The notes under the pieces are model-generated. The model did not search any database, was not told where the DNA came from, and saw only the letters and a list, made by a program, of their open reading frames with translations. A DNA stretch of 64,000 nt from Corynebacterium sp. ACRPO (lineage in GTDB: Bacteria; Actinomycetota; Actinomycetes; Mycobacteriales; Mycobacteriaceae). Location of the stretch: positions 1 through 64,000 of the forward strand of contig NZ_JAKRNE010000010.1 of assembly GCF_022347205.1 (NCBI RefSeq). The letters run 5' to 3'. This document shows, piece after piece, positions 1 through 8,370 of the stretch. The translations under genes and the position numbers were made by a program. Position 1 is the first letter of the stretch. Each line of letters begins with the position of its first letter.

Positions 1-2
1 AC

Positions 3-71
3 ACACTCACCGAAGAAAAAATCTATTACAACAAGAAAGACAACGAACTTGACCCCCAACAGGGCAACTGA
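3..71 (+). CDS. C-terminal end of an unidentified protein (truncated by window edge)
   Basis: The third frame is open from the window edge to a TGA at 69-71. It encodes a hydrophilic, Lys/Asn/Asp-rich tail beginning TLTEEKIYYNKKDN. The frame stops just before a hairpin that ends the opposing tRNA gene, so the two units converge. Only 22 codons are visible, and another frame is also open here, so coding status rests on composition and position. No family can be named. Confidence 0.4.
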   Translation, partial: TLTEEKIYYNKKDNELDPQQGN

Positions 72-74
72 AAA

Positions 75-114
75 CGAAAAATCTCGAGGCATCGACCGGA
101 ACGATGTCTCGAGA
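75..114 (-). terminator. Rho-independent terminator of tRNA-Leu
   Basis: Arms TCTCGAG (82-88) and CTCGAGA (108-114), continued by CATCG and CGATG, form a strong hairpin. Read on the minus strand it is followed by a run of T (ATTTTTCG). It lies directly downstream of the minus-strand tRNA-Leu gene. Confidence 0.8.
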
Positions 115-124
115 CTTCACATTG

Positions 125-210
125 TGCCCGAGGGGGGACTTGAACCCCCACGTCCGTTAATAGGACACTAGCACCTCAAGCTAGCGCGTCTGCCATTCCG
201 CCACCCGGGC
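125..210 (-). tRNA. tRNA-Leu (anticodon GAG)
   Basis: The minus strand folds as a class II tRNA. The acceptor is GCCCGGG paired with CTCGGGC, including one G-U pair. The D-arm contains GTGGCGGAATGG. The anticodon stem CTAGC/GCTAG encloses loop TTGAGGT with anticodon GAG. A long variable arm follows, then a T-arm with GTTCAAGTC. The discriminator is A and CCA is not encoded. The long variable arm and the anticodon agree on leucine, and the gene reads CUC/CUU codons. Confidence 0.95.
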
Positions 211-246
211 AGGGTGTTTGTCAGCCTCTCGGCTGGGCACTCCGAT

Positions 247-276
247 ACTGTATCCTGCTCGAGGCTTGCTTTACAA
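247..276 (-). promoter_or_regulatory. Probable vegetative promoter of tRNA-Leu
   Basis: On the minus strand TTGTAA (276-271) is followed after 18 nt by TACAGT (252-247), a fair match to -35/-10 elements. The predicted start near 240 is about 30 nt before the tRNA 5' end. This is inferred from sequence only. Confidence 0.5.
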
Positions 277-437
277 ATCGCCTGCGTGTGGCGTGAAAAA
301 GCAAATATTAACGGCGTGTGGAAATACATGGTTGTAAGTCTGGGTAGGGGCTTTCCACGTGTGCAGCAGAATTTATGCAGGCCGCGGCGGTTACACCACA
401 TCGACATCGCCTTGTGAGGTGGGGTACAAATGGGTCT

Positions 438-977
438 ATGACTTCTTACGCAGATGATTCTCGGTTTCCTGGTCCAGATCCTTACGCACCGCTGCGCGAT
501 GTCCCTTCCTTCGTTCTCTCGTCCACTGATGTGGTGGAAGGAGACGAGCTGCAGGAAAAGCTCCGCGCCCCAGAGAACGTATCGCCTCAGCTTGCCTGGT
601 CTGGACTGCCGGAAGGCACCAAGTCCCTGGCCGTGACCTGTTTCGACCCCGATGCGCCAACGGCTTCTGGTTTCTGGCACTGGGCGGCGTTCAATATCCC
701 CGTCGAGGTAAGCGAGCTGCCTACCAATGCCGGTGCCGCCGAGGACTTGGGTATTGACGGCGTCATCAGCTTGCGCAACGACTCGGGCGAGCGCACCTAC
801 TTCGGTGCGAACCCGCCTGTCGGACACGCCCCGCATCGCTACCTTTACGCCGTCCATGCAGTCGATGTAGAGAAGCTCGATATCGACCCAGATGCTTCGC
901 CGACCGTGCTTGGGTTCAACCTGCATTTCCATGCTCTTGGTCGCGCCATTTTGTGGGGCTGGTATGAGGCGAAGTAA
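438..977 (+). CDS. YbhB/YbcL (PEBP-like) family protein
   Basis: A 179-residue protein of the phosphatidylethanolamine-binding/Raf-kinase-inhibitor-like family. Hallmarks are AWSGLPEGTKSLAVTCFDPDAP (beginning near residue 54), the HWAAFNIP segment, and GHAPHRYLYAVHAVD in the ligand-pocket region. The family is cytosolic and binds small anionic ligands; the bacterial role is unsettled. An upstream in-frame ATG at 375 would add 21 uncharacteristic residues. The ATG at 438 follows a TACAAA box by 7 nt and fits the family's length. The stop overlaps the next start by one base, so the two genes are probably co-transcribed. Confidence 0.85.
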   Translation: MTSYADDSRFPGPDPYAPLRDVPSFVLSSTDVVEGDELQEKLRAPENVSPQLAWSGLPEGTKSLAVTCFDPDAPTASGFWHWAAFNIPVEVSELPTNAGAAEDLGIDGVISLRNDSGERTYFGANPPVGHAPHRYLYAVHAVDVEKLDIDPDASPTVLGFNLHFHALGRAILWGWYEAK

Positions 978-1369
978 TGGCTAGTGGCTCTACTTCATCG
1001 CAGCCTAGCCCGCCGACGGCGCTGCGGGTGGGCGGCGCCTTCATGGTGGTCGCATTCGTGCTGGTCCTCTTTGCATTAATCTCCGTCTTCACGGATGGTT
1101 GGGGTGCCGATTTCGAATGGACGTATTCCAAAGTGGCGATTATTGTCGCCGCGATCATCGTCGGCGCCTTTAGTACCATGAGCAAAAGTCAGGCGGGAAG
1201 CCGCGCGCAGGTTGCAGCGTTGGTCATCGCCATTGTGATTATTGCAGCAAGCCGCTTTGTGCCCGGCGATATCCTATTCACGCAACCACAGTTTTGGGTC
1301 GTGTTCTACGCCGGCTTCGCGGTGTTGTGCGCACTGATTCTCAAGCGCAGCGCCATGTCGCAGACCTAG
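977..1369 (+). CDS. Small four-helix membrane protein, unknown function
   Basis: A 130-residue protein with four hydrophobic stretches (about residues 18-38, 52-65, 74-90 and 103-121) separated by short charged loops. The N-terminus is Ser/Pro-rich. No catalytic motif is visible and I do not recognise a characterised family. It starts inside the stop codon of the YbhB-like gene (TAATG), which implies translational coupling. It ends just before a bidirectional terminator facing pyrD. Confidence 0.75.
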   Translation: MASGSTSSQPSPPTALRVGGAFMVVAFVLVLFALISVFTDGWGADFEWTYSKVAIIVAAIIVGAFSTMSKSQAGSRAQVAALVIAIVIIAASRFVPGDILFTQPQFWVVFYAGFAVLCALILKRSAMSQT

Positions 1370-1386
1370 TCAGCACCGCAAAAACA

Positions 1387-1436
1387 AAGGGTCCGCCTAC
1401 TTCCTCTGCGTGCAGCAGGAGAGGTAGGCGGACCTT
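1387..1436. terminator. Hairpin between convergent genes
   Basis: Arms GGTCCGCCTAC (1390-1400) and GTAGGCGGACC (1423-1433) pair perfectly and can be extended inward (CCTCT/AGAGG). On the minus strand the hairpin is followed by TTTGTTTTTG, so it ends the pyrD unit. It probably also serves the plus-strand genes. Confidence 0.8.
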
Positions 1437-1459
1437 GTGTTGTGCAACCTTGGGTCGGA

Positions 1460-2575
1460 CTAATCCAAAGGCTTCCAGGGGAGGCCGGAACCAACCGCCT
1501 GGGAAATATTGCTCAAACCGTGGGCACGGATTTGAGCGGCAATGCCGCGGTGGATATCGCGGATCCAGTCCGGACCACCGTAGATGAGACCGGTGTAGCC
1601 CTGCAGTAGGGAAGCACCGGAAGTGATGCGCTCCCATGCTTGCTCCGGCGTGGAGATGCCACCCACGGAGATGAGGGTGAGCTGGTCGCCGACTCGCTCA
1701 TTGAGGCGGCGCAGTACCTCTAGGGAGCGCTCGGCTACCGGAGGGCCGGATACGCCACCGGCACCCATCTCCTTTACCTCGGCGGCTGGAGTCTTGAGCC
1801 CCTCGCGGGAAATGGTGGTATTTGTCGCTACAATTCCGTCGAGCCCGAGCTCGAGGGCTAGGTTTGCCACGGCGTCAACGTCAGCATCAGAAAGATCCGG
1901 GGCAATTTTCACCAGCACCGGAACCGCGGTGCATTCTTGCACGGCGGAGAGAATGGGGCGCAGCGATTCCACTGCTTGCAGGTCGCGCAGGCCCGGGGTA
2001 TTCGGCGAAGAAACGTTGACCACCAGGAAATCTGCCAAGTCGCCCAATACCGACGCGGAGCGGCGGTAATCTTCTACTGCATGCTCGGCAGGGGTGACTT
2101 TGGTTTTGCCAATATTGATGCCAATGACATCGCTGTAGCGACGCTTGCGCAGGTTTTCCGCGGCGGCTGCCGCACCTTTATTATTAAAGCCCATCCGGTT
2201 CAAGATGGCCTTATCGGCCTTCAGGCGGAAAAGCCGCGGAGCAGGATTGCCGGGCTGTGCTTGGGCGGTGACGGTGCCCAACTCTGCAAAACCGAAACCA
2301 ATGGGAGTCCACGTATCAGCAGCTGCGGCGTTCTTATCAAACCCGGCGGCAAGTCCCAACGGGCGGGGGAATTCTACTCCGAAGACCTCTTGGCGCAGCA
2401 CTGGATCATTGACCGGCAGGATCTTTGCTAGGGCTCGGTTAGCTGGCCCGGCCGCCTGCAGCCCGCTGAGCGCAGTGTTAATAATCTCGTGGATGCGCTC
2501 TGGGCTCAGCTTAAACATGCCCCGCAGAGCAAGCTGGTAGGCCTGCGCGCGCAGTTGGTCAATAGTGCTGGTCAT
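1460..2575 (-). CDS. pyrD: Dihydroorotate dehydrogenase (quinone), class 2
   Basis: A 371-residue enzyme that oxidises dihydroorotate to orotate in pyrimidine synthesis and passes electrons to the quinone pool. The N-terminal helical extension (about residues 1-50), absent from class 1 enzymes, marks the membrane-associated class 2 type. The FMN barrel shows [12 protein letters not shown], the substrate-loop motif [21 protein letters not shown] and the C-terminal ISVGGI segment. The gene starts 4 nt after the stop of an upstream lipoprotein gene, so they form an operon. Length is typical of the family. Confidence 0.95.
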   Translation of the reverse strand: MTSTIDQLRAQAYQLALRGMFKLSPERIHEIINTALSGLQAAGPANRALAKILPVNDPVLRQEVFGVEFPRPLGLAAGFDKNAAAADTWTPIGFGFAELGTVTAQAQPGNPAPRLFRLKADKAILNRMGFNNKGAAAAAENLRKRRYSDVIGINIGKTKVTPAEHAVEDYRRSASVLGDLADFLVVNVSSPNTPGLRDLQAVESLRPILSAVQECTAVPVLVKIAPDLSDADVDAVANLALELGLDGIVATNTTISREGLKTPAAEVKEMGAGGVSGPPVAERSLEVLRRLNERVGDQLTLISVGGISTPEQAWERITSGASLLQGYTGLIYGGPDWIRDIHRGIAAQIRAHGLSNISQAVGSGLPWKPLD

Positions 2576-2579
2576 GGTG

Positions 2580-3626
2580 TTAAGACTCCTTCTTCAGGTG
2601 CGGGGTGTCCACGAACTGCAACCCGTGGCCGGTGGCGGAGGCGGCGACAAAGGTGCCGTCGCCAAGCAGGGCAATATTCTGCGCATCCGGCACGGTCGAG
2701 AGATCTCCGCGCAGCTCTGGTACGCCTTTGCCAATTTCATAGGCATGAGCCTTATTGGTATCGGTGGCGCTCACCCACGCCAGATTGCGCTTATTATCCC
2801 AGGCTACGCCCCACGGGGTGCCCTCTACGTTGCCGTATTGGTGCAGGCGGACGACGTCATCGGACGTGTAGATAGCCAAGCGTCCGCCCTCGGTATCGGA
2901 GGCGAGGACCACGCCGTTATCGCCCACCGTGATGCTGCCGACTCCCTGGCCAACGCGCAGTCGGCCGCCCGCACGATCATTCGTCCAGTCCACGTTTTGG
3001 ATGGTGGAATCCTCTCGGTGGATGCGTACCACTCCGTCATCGCCCGAGGAATTGGGCACGGCCAATAGCTGGTCCGAGCCCGCTTCCACCTCGATATCTC
3101 CGTCGCGCTTGCCGTCCTTATAAATGCCTACCGTGGTGGAATCGGCCGAGGTGGCGAAGATCTCGCCGCTGGATAGCTGGGTGGCGGCGGTAACGGGGGA
3201 GTCCTCTTCCATATCGACCTCTTGGGGAGAGTATGGGGATGCAGGATCGATGAGGAGAACCTTGTCCGGGCAGGCGAGGACGAAGCCCGAGGCAGAGGAG
3301 CTGAGGTCACCACACTCCGCAGAAATGTCTAGGGTGGTAGCCTTCTTCCTCTCAAAATCCTTCTGGCTACCGATGAGAAGCTCGTCCTTGGTGCGCACCG
3401 CCAGCGAGCCATCAAAGGCGGCAAGGTCAGTGATGTCTGCCTTAAGGTCGACCACAGTGCCTTCCGGATCCGCCTTAGCCGGGGAGACCGCTGGGGTGGC
3501 ATTGCCCTTGACCGCGGTCTCTGGATCGGCGCCCACGCCCACTTCGGGCTGGCAGGCGGCCAACGCGGTGGCGCTAAGCGCCAGCAAACTAGAAAGGATA
3601 AGTGCGGAGCCAGATTGAGATTTCAC
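2580..3626 (-). CDS. Lipoprotein, probable beta-propeller fold
   Basis: A 348-residue secreted protein. The GTG start gives a short basic N-terminus, a hydrophobic stretch and a lipobox ending ALAAC near residue 24, so the mature protein would be lipid-anchored outside the membrane. The remainder consists of repeating beta-rich units with recurrent 'DG..AV', '[14 protein letters not shown]' and '[12 protein letters not shown]' patterns, resembling YncE-like propellers. No catalytic residues are evident. The start is supported by a TAGGAT box 8 nt upstream; a longer frame would run antisense through uppP. It is translated just ahead of pyrD. Confidence 0.8.
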   Translation of the reverse strand: MKSQSGSALILSSLLALSATALAACQPEVGVGADPETAVKGNATPAVSPAKADPEGTVVDLKADITDLAAFDGSLAVRTKDELLIGSQKDFERKKATTLDISAECGDLSSSASGFVLACPDKVLLIDPASPYSPQEVDMEEDSPVTAATQLSSGEIFATSADSTTVGIYKDGKRDGDIEVEAGSDQLLAVPNSSGDDGVVRIHREDSTIQNVDWTNDRAGGRLRVGQGVGSITVGDNGVVLASDTEGGRLAIYTSDDVVRLHQYGNVEGTPWGVAWDNKRNLAWVSATDTNKAHAYEIGKGVPELRGDLSTVPDAQNIALLGDGTFVAASATGHGLQFVDTPHLKKES

Positions 3627-3634
3627 GGCTACTA

Positions 3635-3640
3635 ATCCTA
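3635..3640 (-). promoter_or_regulatory. -10 element (TAGGAT) of the lipoprotein-pyrD operon
   Basis: TAGGAT on the minus strand lies 8 nt before the GTG at 3626, matching the leaderless spacing seen across the window. It is divergent from the uppP element at 3680-3685. No clear -35 is visible. Confidence 0.45.
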
Positions 3641-3679
3641 ACAGCGCGCGTTGTAAAAACTCGAAGCCCAGCGCGGCTG

Positions 3680-3685
3680 TAGTGT
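3680..3685 (+). promoter_or_regulatory. -10 element (TAGTGT) of uppP
   Basis: TAGTGT lies 7 nt before the GTG at 3693, which argues for a leaderless start there rather than at the in-frame GTG at 3684 that overlaps the box. Confidence 0.4.
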
Positions 3686-3692
3686 GAAGCGG

Positions 3693-4547
3693 GTGATTTC
3701 TAATACCGCAACTGACGCTGTTTCTTGGGCGCAGGTCATTGTTTTGTCCATCGTGCAGGGGCTTACCGAGTTTCTTCCGGTAAGTTCCTCCGGTCACCTG
3801 CGCATTGTTTCCGAACTTTTTTGGGGCAACGATGCCGGCGCGTCCTTCACCGCAGTTATCCAGCTGGGTACGGAGCTGGCTGTGCTGGTCTATTTTGCCC
3901 CAATGATTTGGCAAATTCTCTCCGGCTGGTTCCGCGGCTGGGCTGATAAGTCCTCTCGTGGCCAGGACTGGCGCATGGGGTGGATGGTCATCGTGGGTTC
4001 CATTCCCATCGGAATTGTCGGCCTCGCATTCGAGGATGCGATTCGTGGCGCCCTGCGCAACCTGTGGATTACCGCCGCAATGCTCATTCTCTTCTCCTTG
4101 GTCTTCATCGCTGCAGAAAAAATGGGTAAGAAGGAACGCAGCTTTGACCAGTTGACCATGAAAGACGCCATTGTTATGGGCCTGTGCCAATGCTTGGCGC
4201 TCATTCCGGGTGTTTCCCGCTCCGGCGGCACCATTTCCGGTGGTCTATTCCTGGGACTGGACCGCGAGGTAGCCACTCGCTTTAGCTTCTTGCTCGCCAT
4301 TCCAGCCGTGCTGGCTTCGGGGCTTTTCTCGCTTCCCGACGCCTTTTCTCCCGAATCCGGCCAGTCCGCCTCCGGCCTGCAGCTTCTGGTCGGCACTGGC
4401 ATCGCTTTTGTACTGGGCTACGCCTCCATTGCGTGGCTGCTGAAGTTTGTGGGTAACCACTCCTTCTCTTGGTTTGCCGCTTACCGCATCCCGGTCGGCG
4501 TGCTCGTCATGATCCTCCTGGCACTGGGAGTCCTGCAGCCGCTCTAA
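3693..4547 (+). CDS. uppP: Undecaprenyl-diphosphatase UppP/BacA
   Basis: A 284-residue integral membrane enzyme that dephosphorylates undecaprenyl diphosphate to recycle the lipid carrier for cell-wall synthesis; it also gives bacitracin tolerance. Both family signatures are present: [14 protein letters not shown] near residue 24 (catalytic Glu and Ser) and PGVSRSGGT near residue 172 (catalytic Arg). At least seven hydrophobic helices are visible. The start was chosen from the -10 spacing; the alternative GTG at 3684 adds three residues. It is divergent from the lipoprotein-pyrD unit and followed 25 nt later by mshC. Confidence 0.95.
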   Translation: MISNTATDAVSWAQVIVLSIVQGLTEFLPVSSSGHLRIVSELFWGNDAGASFTAVIQLGTELAVLVYFAPMIWQILSGWFRGWADKSSRGQDWRMGWMVIVGSIPIGIVGLAFEDAIRGALRNLWITAAMLILFSLVFIAAEKMGKKERSFDQLTMKDAIVMGLCQCLALIPGVSRSGGTISGGLFLGLDREVATRFSFLLAIPAVLASGLFSLPDAFSPESGQSASGLQLLVGTGIAFVLGYASIAWLLKFVGNHSFSWFAAYRIPVGVLVMILLALGVLQPL

Positions 4548-4559
4548 GGCACACCGCGT

Positions 4560-4565
4560 TAGTAT
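4560..4565 (+). promoter_or_regulatory. -10 element (TAGTAT) of mshC
   Basis: TAGTAT is followed by 7 nt and then the ATG at 4573. The upstream in-frame ATG at 4564 falls inside the box, so 4573 is the better start and the transcript is probably leaderless. Confidence 0.5.
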
Positions 4566-4572
4566 GGTGGCT

Positions 4573-5811
4573 ATGCATTCTTGGCCACTACCTTCCTTCC
4601 GCCCTGTGCCGGGTGATGCGGCACAGCTGCGCTTGTACGATTCTGCGAACCAAACCATCGCTCCCGTAGAGGTCGCAGGGGATACCGCCACCATGTACGT
4701 GTGCGGCATCACGCCCTATGACTCCACCCACTTGGGCCATGCCGCCACCTACCTGACCTTTGACCTTATCTACCGGGCGTTCCTGGATGCCGGGAAGAAA
4801 GTTCACTACGTCCAAAACATCACCGACGTCGATGATCCGCTATTCGAACGTGCCGAACGCGACGGTGTAGATTGGCGTGAGCTCGGCACTTCTCAAATTG
4901 ACCTTTTCCGTTCCGATATGGAGCTGCTCTCCGTTTTCCCGCCGCAGGACTACATCGGTGCCATGGAGGCCGTCGATGAAATCGTGGAAATGGTGCAGAA
5001 GCTTCTCGACGCCGGAGCGGCCTACGTCGTAGACGACCCCGAGCACCCAGATATCTACGCCTCCATCGAGGCCACCGAGCGCTTTGGGTATGAGTCCAAT
5101 TACTCTGCCGACGAGATGCGCACCTTCTTTGCCGAGCGCGGTGGCGACCCAGACCGCCCAGGAAAGAAAAATCCGCTCGACGCGCTTATCTGGCGAGCCC
5201 ACCGCGAGGGCGAACCAGCCTGGGAGTCGCCCTTTGGGCCTGGTCGCCCGGGTTGGCATATTGAGTGTTCCGCCATCGCTACTAACCGCTTGGGTTCTTC
5301 CTTTGATATCCAGGGTGGCGGCAGCGACCTGAAGTTCCCACACCATGAGTTTTCCGCTGCCCACGCCGAGGCCGCCCTCAACGTTGATCGCATGGCACAG
5401 TTCTACGTGCATACCGGCATGATCGGCCTCGACGGGGTCAAGATGTCTAAGTCCTTGGGCAACCTCGTCTTCGTTCACAAGCTCGTAGAAGCGGGTGAAG
5501 ATCCCTCCGCTATCCGTTTGGGTGTCTTCGCGGGCCATTACCGCGACGAGCGCGACTGGTCCGACGAGGTGCTCGACGGCGCTAAACGCCGCCTCGCCGC
5601 ATGGCGGGAGGCCCTGGCGCAGCCGGGAAGCATGGCAGGGGCCGAAGAGGTCGTCGCCAAGCTGCGTGCCGCAATCGCCAACGATCTTGATACCCCGGCC
5701 GCGCTCGATGCCGTGGATGAGTGGGCAGAGGCCGACCGCGGCACGGACGAGGACGGAGCGGCCGAATTGGTTCGCACCGCACTAAATTCGCTCCTCGGCG
5801 TGCGGGCTTAG
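4573..5811 (+). CDS. mshC: Cysteine-GlcN-Ins ligase MshC (mycothiol biosynthesis)
   Basis: A 412-residue ATP-dependent ligase that joins cysteine to GlcN-inositol, the third dedicated step to mycothiol, the actinobacterial low-molecular-weight thiol. It is a paralogue of cysteinyl-tRNA synthetase. The HIGH-like motif is [14 protein letters not shown], the zinc/cysteine site includes [16 protein letters not shown], and the KMSKS loop is present as VKMSKSLGN. The shortened C-terminus and lack of a tRNA-binding domain distinguish it from CysS. The start follows a -10 box at leaderless distance. It follows uppP closely but has its own promoter signal. Confidence 0.95.
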   Translation: MHSWPLPSFRPVPGDAAQLRLYDSANQTIAPVEVAGDTATMYVCGITPYDSTHLGHAATYLTFDLIYRAFLDAGKKVHYVQNITDVDDPLFERAERDGVDWRELGTSQIDLFRSDMELLSVFPPQDYIGAMEAVDEIVEMVQKLLDAGAAYVVDDPEHPDIYASIEATERFGYESNYSADEMRTFFAERGGDPDRPGKKNPLDALIWRAHREGEPAWESPFGPGRPGWHIECSAIATNRLGSSFDIQGGGSDLKFPHHEFSAAHAEAALNVDRMAQFYVHTGMIGLDGVKMSKSLGNLVFVHKLVEAGEDPSAIRLGVFAGHYRDERDWSDEVLDGAKRRLAAWREALAQPGSMAGAEEVVAKLRAAIANDLDTPAALDAVDEWAEADRGTDEDGAAELVRTALNSLLGVRA

Positions 5812-5835
5812 GCAAGATAGGGCAGTATCTACAGC

Positions 5836-6219
5836 ATGAGCATTCGCGCCGATTTCCAGCCCACCGTAGATGAGTTCATTAGTGACCTGAAGTCCTTCGC
5901 CACCGGCGATTACCTCAAGGAAGAGGAAAAGGAGTTCTGGGAGGCACCGTTTGACGCCAACGTCCTCCCAGAGCTGCGCGGCCACCTTGAGCAGATGCTC
6001 GATGGGCTGGATGCTCTTCCGGACGATCCTGACGGACCACAGTTGGTCACCGTCTTGTCCAAGACCGTTCGCAAGTTGGCAGATTTTAATCGCGCTCAAC
6101 ACGATGCCGTTCTCGAGCCAGAGGAAAAGGAAGAGCTCTCTGAGCTTATCTATAACGCCAGCGCGGCCACCGGAGCAGACGACGAAGCCCTGTCGCAGAT
6201 TCCGGAACTGGATTTTTAG
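5836..6219 (+). CDS. Small acidic protein, unknown function
   Basis: A 127-residue, strongly acidic and mostly helical protein with no signal peptide or membrane segment. It is rich in Glu, Asp and Leu, and no catalytic motif or recognised domain is visible. It starts 25 nt after mshC, so it is likely in the same transcription unit, though this alone does not prove a role in thiol metabolism. Codon use matches the neighbours and the frame is intact. Confidence 0.7.
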   Translation: MSIRADFQPTVDEFISDLKSFATGDYLKEEEKEFWEAPFDANVLPELRGHLEQMLDGLDALPDDPDGPQLVTVLSKTVRKLADFNRAQHDAVLEPEEKEELSELIYNASAATGADDEALSQIPELDF

Positions 6220-6346
6220 TTCTGACCCTTCCGCTTTAGTAAGCGCCAGCTCGCGCTAACTGCGCGGCTGGCTTTTGCCGCCGTGTGCCCACAGCGTGAA
6301 CGGCGAAACTATTTCCTACCTGATAGAGAAAGCTAGCTTTATTCTC

Positions 6347-7069
6347 GTGCCGCACTCCACCGCCGTTTCCGGCCTGACTAAGCCCGCCGCCATCTTCTGG
6401 GATATGGATGGCACCCTCACTAATTCGGAGCCCCTTTGGGCGGAGGCAACGTTTTATCTTTCAGAACTGCTGGGCAAACGGCTCACTCCCACCCAGCGCC
6501 TAGCTACTGTGGGCGCGACCTTTGATACCACCTTGGCAATCTGCGCGGATAATGCGGGGGTGGCGCTGCACCCCGAGGACAGCGAGCGTTACCGCGCCCG
6601 AATGTTTGACTATGTCAAAGGCCTTTTTGCTCGCCAGCTGGAAATCTTTCCGGGAATCCCTCCACTGCTTCAGGAACTGAAAGCGGATGGGGTGCCCATG
6701 ATGGTCACTACCAATACCGAGCGCAATGTCGCTGACGCTGCTATCAATGCGTTGGGGCGGCACTATTTCGTCGATACTATCTGCGGGGATGAGGTTCCTG
6801 CCGGCAAACCAGCGCCGGATATGTACCGCGAGGCCGCCCGCCGCATTGGCGCAGATCCCGCGGAGTGCTTAGTTTTTGAAGATTCCGCAACCGGCATGCG
6901 CGCCGCAGTTGATGCCGGCTGTGCGGTTATCGGTTTGCCCGAAGATGATCAGGTTCAGGTACCGACCGAAGTCACCGAAATTTCTCGCCTCCGCGATTCG
7001 CGGCACCTCGCGGGAGCTAAGGCCACTGACGTCTATAAGTGGTTCGCTAAGATTTCGGCGCGGCAATAG
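6347..7069 (+). CDS. HAD-superfamily hydrolase (beta-phosphoglucomutase/phosphatase-like)
   Basis: A 240-residue protein with all HAD motifs. Motif I is IFWDMDGTLTNSE, motif II the MMVTTNTER segment, motif III the Lys of PAGKPAPDMY, and motif IV ECLVFEDSATGMRAA. A helical cap lies between motifs I and II, as in class I phosphatases acting on small phosphorylated metabolites; the substrate cannot be told. The GTG start is chosen because it lies about a dozen residues before motif I; a longer in-frame extension to 6275 lacks similarity to such enzymes. The hisE-hisG pair follows on the same strand. Confidence 0.8.
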   Translation: MPHSTAVSGLTKPAAIFWDMDGTLTNSEPLWAEATFYLSELLGKRLTPTQRLATVGATFDTTLAICADNAGVALHPEDSERYRARMFDYVKGLFARQLEIFPGIPPLLQELKADGVPMMVTTNTERNVADAAINALGRHYFVDTICGDEVPAGKPAPDMYREAARRIGADPAECLVFEDSATGMRAAVDAGCAVIGLPEDDQVQVPTEVTEISRLRDSRHLAGAKATDVYKWFAKISARQ

Positions 7070-7121
7070 AAATTCAGAGTTCCCCTACATTCTCTATCTA
7101 CCTGTGGAACAATAGGTAGAC

Positions 7122-7385
7122 GTGAAGAACTTTGAGACTCTTTTCGCCGAACTAGCTGAGAAGGCCGACCAGCGTCCAGCTGGTTCTGGCACCGTTGCCG
7201 CGCTGGATAAAGGCGAGCATTTCATTGGTAAAAAGATCATCGAAGAAGCCGGGGAAGTATGGATCGCCGCTGAGTACCAGTCCGACGATGAGCTGGCGGA
7301 AGAGATGTCCCAGCTGCTCTATTGGACTCAGGTCATGATGCTCAAGCGCGGACTTACCCCTGAAGACCTTTATAAGTACCTCTAG
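7122..7385 (+). CDS. hisE: Phosphoribosyl-ATP pyrophosphatase
   Basis: An 87-residue single-domain enzyme that hydrolyses phosphoribosyl-ATP to phosphoribosyl-AMP, the second step of histidine synthesis. It has the all-alpha NTP-pyrophosphohydrolase signature: acidic residues in [14 protein letters not shown] and the second helix with [14 protein letters not shown] that bind magnesium. HisI is not fused to it. It starts with GTG and lies 29 nt before hisG, the usual corynebacterial pairing. Confidence 0.95.
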   Translation: MKNFETLFAELAEKADQRPAGSGTVAALDKGEHFIGKKIIEEAGEVWIAAEYQSDDELAEEMSQLLYWTQVMMLKRGLTPEDLYKYL

Positions 7386-7414
7386 GCAACACCCCACAGG
7401 ATGGAAGGATCCGC

Positions 7415-8260
7415 ATGATCAAGATTGCTGTACCGAATAAGGGCTCATTGTCAGAAGCTGCAGTGGAAATCCTTACAGAGGCCGGTTACAAGGGCCGCGG
7501 GCATTCCAAGGCGCTCAACGTGGTAGATGCCGTTAACGGGGTAGAATTCTTTTTCCTACGGCCGAAAGATATTGCCATCTATGTCGCCCGCGGGGTCTTA
7601 GACCTAGGCATTACGGGCCGGGACTTGGCACTTGACTCTAAAGCGAGCTTTGATGAAGTTTTGCCGTTAGGCTTTGGTGGCTCCACGTTCCGGTACGCAG
7701 CCCCGCAGGGGGAGGAGTGGGATATCTCTCAACTAGCCGGGCGGCGGATTGCGACGTCGTATCCCAACCTTGTCCGCACAAACCTCGCCGCACATGGGAT
7801 TGAGGCCGATGTTATTCGATTGGACGGGGCCGTAGAGATTTCCATCCGGCTAGGGGTTGCCGATGTTATTGCTGATGTCGTGTCAACTGGTACTACTTTG
7901 CGTCAGCAAGGGTTAGCGCCGTTCGGGGAGCCGATCATCGAGTCCGAGGCGGTAGTCATTAAGCGCACGGGGGTAGAGGTCACCGAGGAAGAGCAGGTAG
8001 TGCTCGACCGCATTCAGGGAATTCTGCACGCTCGCACCTATCTGATGATCGACTACAACATCGCTCAATCCAACCTCGACGCAGCCGCTGGTATTACTCC
8101 AGGATTGACCGGTCCTACGGTGTCGCCGTTAGCGCGTGAGAACTGGGTGGCAGTGCGAGCGATGGTTCCGAAGAAACAAGCCAACCAAGTCATGGACCGA
8201 CTTTCCCAACTCGGCGCGGAAGCAATTTTGGCTTCTGATTTACGCATCGCCCGCTTTTAG
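7415..8260 (+). CDS. hisG: ATP phosphoribosyltransferase (long form)
   Basis: A 281-residue enzyme that condenses ATP with PRPP, the first and feedback-controlled step of histidine synthesis. The length and the C-terminal domain (about residues 210-281, containing [10 protein letters not shown]) identify the long HisG form, which binds histidine itself and needs no HisZ. The PRPP-binding loop is [17 protein letters not shown]. An AGGAAGG-like Shine-Dalgarno stretch (GGATGGAAGGAT) precedes the ATG. It is co-transcribed with hisE. Confidence 0.96.
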   Translation: MIKIAVPNKGSLSEAAVEILTEAGYKGRGHSKALNVVDAVNGVEFFFLRPKDIAIYVARGVLDLGITGRDLALDSKASFDEVLPLGFGGSTFRYAAPQGEEWDISQLAGRRIATSYPNLVRTNLAAHGIEADVIRLDGAVEISIRLGVADVIADVVSTGTTLRQQGLAPFGEPIIESEAVVIKRTGVEVTEEEQVVLDRIQGILHARTYLMIDYNIAQSNLDAAAGITPGLTGPTVSPLARENWVAVRAMVPKKQANQVMDRLSQLGAEAILASDLRIARF

Positions 8261-8370
8261 GGGGATCAATTTCTCTGGGTCGGCCCAAATAGATTCAGTC
8301 GTGGCTAACATTAGCGCTTGAGGTTACTCATTCGAATATAAGTCTCGACAGGCAAAGGAGCCGAGCCATC

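Noticed and set aside
168-932. 254-codon minus-strand frame opposite the YbhB-family gene
   Set aside because: It covers the tRNA-Leu gene and is antisense to a clear YbhB-family gene; its product has no recognisable fold.
3627-4190. N-terminal extension of the lipoprotein frame
   Set aside because: It lies antisense within uppP, and a lipoprotein signal peptide with its own -10 box begins at 3626.
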